Of a stretch of DNA of 10,058 nt, positions 7,699-10,058 are shown one piece after another. This DNA is from an uncultured Thomasclavelia sp. (GTDB taxonomy: Bacteria > Bacillota_I > Bacilli_A > Erysipelotrichales > Coprobacillaceae). The notes beneath the pieces are model-generated. The model worked only from the letters and a program-made list of their open reading frames with translations, did not search any database and was not told the origin of the DNA. Made by a program: the position numbers and the translations under genes. The stretch lies in the NCBI GenBank assembly GCA_910588165.1, contig CAJUOR010000015.1, forward strand, positions 25,003-35,060. The letters are read 5' to 3'. The first letter of the stretch is position 1. Every line of letters begins with the position of its first letter.

Positions 7699-7716
7699 AA
7701 AGAGTGTACTTTTTAA
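7699..7716 (+). repeat. Recombination site 3 (divergent copy, direct to site 1)
   Basis: AAAGAGTGTACTTTTTAA, 15/18 to site 1 and with the same AGTGTAC core. It starts exactly 146 bp after site 2, and site 2 starts exactly 146 bp after site 1. It lies 23 bp beyond the recombinase stop codon. The three differences are all purine or pyrimidine transitions. Confidence 0.65.
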
Positions 7717-7739
7717 GTAGCTTTCTCAGATTATTGGTA

Positions 7740-8342
7740 TTATTTCAGCAGACGATATTCTCTTAATTTCCTATAAAATGTGGCTTCACTCATCTTACAT
7801 ATTTCCAAGACTTCCGATAGTGGAAGTCTTTTCCTTTCCCAATCACAGACAAGTTCCCCAAAATTTTCCGGGAGTATGATTTGCGGTCTACCGAATTTGA
7901 TGCCTTTCGCTTTGGCAACTGCAATGCCCTGCGCTTGTCTTTTTCTGATATTTTCCCTTTCATTCTGTGCAACAAATGATAATATCTGTAACACAAGGTC
8001 AGCAATAAACGTTCCCATCAAATCCTTTCCGCTTCTTGTGTCTAATAAAGGCATATCTATTACACATATATTAATCCCTTTTTCTTTTGTAAGCATTCTC
8101 CATTGCTCTTGTATTTCAAGATAATTCCTACCTAAGCGGTCAATACTTAGAATATAAAGCAAATCGCCTTGTTTTAATTTTTTTACAAGTCGCTTATATT
8201 GCGAACGCTCAAAACTTTTTCCGGACTTCTTGTCTATATAGATATTTTTGCAAAGAACGTTCCTTTTTAATAATTCAACAATCTGCCTTTCCTCATTCTG
8301 ATCCACACTGGAAACCCGTACATATCCATAAATTTGTGCCAT
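7740..8342 (-). CDS. Serine recombinase (resolvase/invertase family), probable DNA invertase
   Basis: The 200-residue protein is complete and of normal length for small serine recombinases. The catalytic N-terminal domain shows YGYVRVSS with nucleophile S11 (S12 adjacent) and R9, then SIDRLGRN with R69 and R72. The long E-helix region (NERENIRKRQAQGIAVAKAKG, about 127-147) leads to the GRP hinge at 151-153. The C-terminal 156-200 holds a helix-turn-helix (LPLSEVLEICKMSEATFYRK) for site binding. Such enzymes form a Ser-DNA link at a 2-bp staggered cut and rotate strands to invert or resolve DNA. The start is set by AGGAGG at 8354-8359. It lies directly upstream of three candidate sites and the adhesin gene, on the same strand, which suggests it drives that switch. 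Invertase versus resolvase cannot be decided from the protein alone. No clear terminator follows it, so read-through toward the adhesin is possible. Confidence 0.95.
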   Translation of the reverse strand: MAQIYGYVRVSSVDQNEERQIVELLKRNVLCKNIYIDKKSGKSFERSQYKRLVKKLKQGDLLYILSIDRLGRNYLEIQEQWRMLTKEKGINICVIDMPLLDTRSGKDLMGTFIADLVLQILSFVAQNERENIRKRQAQGIAVAKAKGIKFGRPQIILPENFGELVCDWERKRLPLSEVLEICKMSEATFYRKLREYRLLK

Positions 8343-8353
8343 CTTTTATCAAT

Positions 8354-8359
8354 CCTCCT
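8354..8359 (-). promoter_or_regulatory. Ribosome-binding site of the recombinase gene
   Basis: AGGAGG on the minus strand, 11 nt before the ATG at 8342. The context AAAGGAGGAT resembles that of the adhesin site (AAAGGAGGAT at 7301-7310). Confidence 0.8.
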
Positions 8360-8365
8360 TTAATG

Positions 8366-8399
8366 CGAGCATATAACGAGTATATAAGAAGTATTATAA
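8366..8399 (+). repeat. Three tandem 11-12 bp repeats in the recombinase promoter/leader, operator-like
   Basis: CGAGCATATAA (8366-8376), CGAGTATATAA (8377-8387) and the weaker GAAGTATTATAA (8388-8399) follow each other without gaps. The last overlaps the predicted -10 of the recombinase promoter, so a protein bound here would control recombinase transcription. The repressor, if any, is unknown. Confidence 0.4.
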
Positions 8400-8421
8400 A
8401 TAAAAAAGTAACCTATCATAA
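8393..8421 (-). promoter_or_regulatory. Predicted promoter of the recombinase gene
   Basis: TTATGA (8421-8416, 3/6 to consensus), a 17-bp spacer and a perfect TATAAT (8398-8393) on the minus strand. Transcription would begin near 8386 and give a leader of about 44 nt. Confidence 0.5.
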
Positions 8422-8564
8422 AGGCAAATTGCTGATTACCAAATATTTCCTGTTTAGTTTTAATGTTTGGAAAATATACCTTATCACAAGTTCTTGATAG
8501 ACGATGTGCTAAAATTTTGATAAAAAGCTATCACAAAACAGTGGATTTATCGTTTCATATCAAT

Positions 8565-8598
8565 AAAAAAGACACTTTATTTCAAGTGTCATCTTTTT
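8565..8598. terminator. Bidirectional-looking terminator between the lipoprotein region and the recombinase
   Basis: GACACTT (8571-8577) and AAGTGTC (8584-8590) form a perfect 7-bp stem with a 6-nt loop. Six A residues lie on the left (a T-run for minus-strand RNA) and TTTTT on the right. It isolates the recombinase unit from minus-strand transcripts arriving from the lipoprotein region. The rest of 8422-8660 holds no gene I can support. Confidence 0.7.
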
Positions 8599-8659
8599 AC
8601 AGATTGTTATAATTTTATTGAACCATTATTACTAATAAACACAGTATCTATATAGATAT

Positions 8660-8693
8660 AAAAAATGGATAGCCAATCTAAAATCGACTATCC
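8660..8693 (-). terminator. Rho-independent terminator of the lipoprotein-region transcript
   Basis: On the minus strand GGATAG (8693-8688) pairs with CTATCC (8672-8667); inner U-G, C-G, G-U and A-U pairs extend the stem to about 11 bp with a 5-nt loop, followed by A and TTTTTT (8665-8660). The hairpin overlaps the last codons and stop of the pseudogene ending at 8678, so that reading frame was cut off close to or inside this terminator. Confidence 0.75.
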
Positions 8694-8980
8694 TGTAAAA
8701 CCAATCTTCTATTGCAAATCAAAATATGTTCATAATATATGCCATTTAAACAATCAATAGCTACGTGCATATTCATAGATGTTTGATCGATTTTAGGAAT
8801 CCATTCTCCTAAAAGATTATCATTTCCTATAAATTCAAAAGGGTAGGAAACTTCTGCAACAATTTTTGAGTTTCAACTACTTTCATAAATATCAAACGAC
8901 CTGTTTTTATCACCTGTACTACATTACACTAATACACTTAACGTAAAAGTTGATGCTCCAACTAATATAATTTTTTCAAT
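8678..8980 (-). pseudogene. Degraded small lipoprotein gene, copy 1
   Basis: One frame of 100 codons runs from 8980 (ATT where a start codon would be expected) to TAG at 8678-8680, broken only by in-frame TAA (8926-8924) and TGA (8875-8873). The start reads EKIILVGASTFTLSVLV-stop-CSTGDKN, a lipoprotein signal peptide with the stop in the lipobox just before Cys. After FDIYESS and the second stop it continues KIVAEVSYPFEFIGNDNLLG, EWIPKIDQTSMNMHVAIDCL and NGIYY. The part from IVAE to CLNGI is about 88% identical in DNA to copy 2 at 9747-9875. The C-terminus seen in copy 2 is missing and is replaced by sequence running into the terminator. It lies 30 bp after the intact lipoprotein gene and has no clear ribosome site. 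I do not recognise the protein family. Confidence 0.7.
8738..8865 (+). repeat. Left copy of a 128/129-bp direct repeat inside the degraded lipoprotein genes
   Basis: By hand alignment it differs from 9747-9875 by 14 substitutions, 13 of them transitions, and one 1-bp indel. Both copies code on the minus strand. Confidence 0.85.
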
Positions 8981-9009
8981 TTTCTATTGTTTCAGTTTTT
9001 GCCATCTTT

Positions 9010-9534
9010 TTATTTTGCAGTTCTTACGTTATTTTCATCAATAACATCAACTAACTTTAAAGTGAACTGAAAATCCTTTGGTAATGCTCTTTTCTTATAA
9101 ATACCTTCTTCATCTTTTACAAACTCTATCTCAACAATCTCTTTCCGTAAAAATTCATAATAAGCGACAATTGTTTCTCCACCTACAGCCTTTTCTTCTT
9201 GGGAAGGCCGTTTACCATAAGTATATATGTCAAATTCAGAATTGCCTACTAAATTTCCGTTATGTGTTTCATATGTGTGATATACGTAAAGACAGTCCAT
9301 ACCTTGCTGTTCTAACAACTCACGATTGACTTCTTTTCCTTCCGGTACAATATCACCCGGTTTTAAGGCTCTTGTTTCTTCAAATGATAGTTCATTAGGT
9401 TGTAAATCAACCGTCTTTTTGTTATCTTCTGTTTCTTGTTGTGAGTCATTAGTGCTACAACCGACCATTCCGCTCAATGATAAAATGAGTGTTCCTAATA
9501 ACAATACTCTTTTTAGATTTATTCTTGTTGTCAT
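9010..9534 (-). CDS. Small lipoprotein of unknown function
   Basis: I prefer the ATG at 9534 (174 residues), because AAAGG lies about 10 nt upstream and it gives a normal signal peptide. The in-frame ATG at 9552 lacks a ribosome site. MTTRINLKR, a hydrophobic core and the lipobox MVGC-S direct lipid attachment and anchoring to the outer face of the membrane. The first 30 or so mature residues are a polar Asn/Gln/Glu/Asp linker (NDSQQETEDNKKT). The rest is an acidic, mixed alpha/beta-looking domain with a Tyr-rich centre (CLYVYHTYETHNG, FDIYTYG) and no catalytic motif I recognise. It sits between the two degraded copies of another small gene on the same strand, 51 nt after copy 2, with no terminator before 8693, so the three were probably one transcript. 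A substrate-binding, immunity or regulatory role cannot be told apart. Confidence 0.85.
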   Translation of the reverse strand: MTTRINLKRVLLLGTLILSLSGMVGCSTNDSQQETEDNKKTVDLQPNELSFEETRALKPGDIVPEGKEVNRELLEQQGMDCLYVYHTYETHNGNLVGNSEFDIYTYGKRPSQEEKAVGGETIVAYYEFLRKEIVEIEFVKDEEGIYKKRALPKDFQFTLKLVDVIDENNVRTAK

Positions 9535-9584
9535 CTTTGTTCTACCTTTCATTTCTCAATTTCATATTTTCAACTTATCTTATT

Positions 9585-9931
9585 TTATTCAAACATATCT
9601 TTAATAACTTCGATATCTTTTCCTTCTAAGTCTTTTAATTTTTGTCTTTCTTCCTCATAATCAAAAGTTGTTTTTTTGTTGAAATCGCCATACCAAAAAG
9701 TTGTTGGAAGACCCCTCTTTTTTCAAATGTACTGTCAGTATATGTTTATGCCATTTAAACAATCAATAGCTACGGTGCATATTCATAGATATTTGGTTAA
9801 TTTTAGAAACCAATTTTCCTAAAAAATTATCATTTTCTATAAATTCAAAAGAGTAAGAAGCTTCCGCAACAATTTCTTTTCTTATGGCCCAATTACTTTC
9901 AAACTCATATATATACACCTTTTTTAGTATT
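9585..9931 (-). pseudogene. Degraded small gene, copy 2, with the intact C-terminal coding part
   Basis: Reading begins in the downstream flank of a terminator-like hairpin, with no start codon. It gives VYIYEFESNWAIRKEIVAEA, SYSFEFIENDNFLG and KINQISMNMH, then hits a 1-bp insertion near 9775. After CLNGI a further frame change, at an A-run near 9717-9724, gives RGLPTTFWYGDFNKKTTFDY, EEERQKLKDLEGKD and IEVIKDMFE, with stop at 9585-9587. Joined with copy 1, which keeps the lipoprotein signal, the ancestral protein would be an acidic lipoprotein of roughly 130-140 residues. The 5' end appears lost at the junction with the terminator of the next gene. The family is unknown to me. Confidence 0.65.
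9747..9875 (+). repeat. Right copy of a 128/129-bp direct repeat inside the degraded lipoprotein genes
   Basis: It matches 8738-8865 at about 88%. The extra G near 9775 (TACGGTGC versus TACGTGC) breaks the frame in this copy only. Confidence 0.85.
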
Positions 9932-9967
9932 AAAAAGTGATATTAATCCTTCATAACATCACTTTTT
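9932..9967. terminator. Hairpin terminator after the gene at the right edge
   Basis: AAAAAGTGAT (9932-9941) and ATCACTTTTT (9958-9967) form a perfect 10-bp stem with a 16-nt loop, and the stem itself supplies an A-tract and T-tract for either strand. It begins 2 nt after the stop at 9970. Confidence 0.7.
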
Positions 9968-9969
9968 AT

Positions 9970-10058
9970 TTAACGAATTTGTACAGCAGGTTTACTTGCT
10001 GCGACATCGCCATTTCTTTTAAGCCCTACAAAAAGTACAACCATACCTGCTATTAAAA
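9970..10058 (-). CDS. 3' end of an unidentified gene running off the window
   Basis: An open frame enters from the right edge and reads LIAGMVVLFVGLKRNGDVAA, then SKPAVQIR and TAA at 9972-9970. A hydrophobic stretch followed by a basic turn and a short tail suggests a membrane segment near a C-terminus, or a very small membrane peptide. A terminator follows at once, which supports this as a true gene end. Too little is present to name it. Confidence 0.45.
   Translation of the reverse strand, partial: LIAGMVVLFVGLKRNGDVAASKPAVQIR

Noticed and set aside
7407..7716. Regularly spaced 18-bp repeats as a CRISPR array
   Set aside because: Only three copies, the middle one inverted, with 128-bp intervals and a recombinase next to them. 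This fits recombination sites, not CRISPR.
8362..8547. Minus-strand open frame containing ILAHRLS, reminiscent of an ABC-transporter H-loop
   Set aside because: The likeness is limited to about seven residues, no other ABC motif follows, and the stretch overlaps the recombinase promoter and repeats. Chance is the simpler reading.
8646..8659. Palindrome TATCTATATAGATA
   Set aside because: It is A/T-only apart from two bases, has no repeat partner, and lies just after a terminator. I see no support for a binding site.

Overview
The window looks like a low-G+C Bacillota (Firmicutes) chromosome, probably a gut or mucosal anaerobe. This rests on strong AGGAGG ribosome-binding sites, A/T-rich intergenic DNA, rho-independent terminators, InlB-type/Cna-B-like wall-protein architecture and Gram-positive lipoproteins. 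The genus is not identifiable from what I can see. No tRNA, rRNA, CRISPR array or insertion sequence was found.

Layout. (1) At the left edge is the 3' part of a polytopic membrane protein gene (+ strand), ending in a terminator. (2) Positions 827-1764 (-) hold a decayed gene for a small surface-anchored protein with Ig-like and DUF5011-like modules (one nonsense codon, two frameshifts). (3) Positions 1834-7293 (-) encode an intact 1819-residue secreted, surface-anchored adhesin-like protein with InlB/Listeria-Bacteroides type repeats and two C-terminal isopeptide/Cna-B-like domains. (4) Positions 7294-7739 are a regulatory region with three copies of an 18-bp site. (5) Positions 7740-8342 (-) encode an intact 200-residue serine recombinase of the resolvase/invertase family. 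(6) From 8660 to the right edge lies an A/T-rich, decaying stretch: two degraded copies of a small lipoprotein-like gene flank one intact lipoprotein gene, and the 3' end of another gene runs off the window.

The most interesting part is regions 3-5. A perfect 18-bp inverted repeat (7407-7424 and 7553-7570) flanks 128 bp that carry a sigma-A-like promoter, which at present points away from the giant surface-protein gene. The recombinase gene lies directly upstream. This is the expected architecture of an ON/OFF phase-variation switch: flipping the segment would aim the promoter at the adhesin. A third copy of the site (15/18, at 7699-7716) lies at exactly the same 146-bp period and in the same orientation as the first, so there may be two adjacent invertible segments of equal length. 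The second segment carries its own candidate promoter, directed toward the adhesin. Recombination between the outer two sites would delete the whole control region.

The adhesin body is visibly richer in G+C than everything around it, while its last codons are A/T-rich like the host DNA. This suggests an acquired or recombined surface protein under a local recombinational switch. All functional claims for the switch are inference from sequence; read-level evidence of both orientations would decide it.
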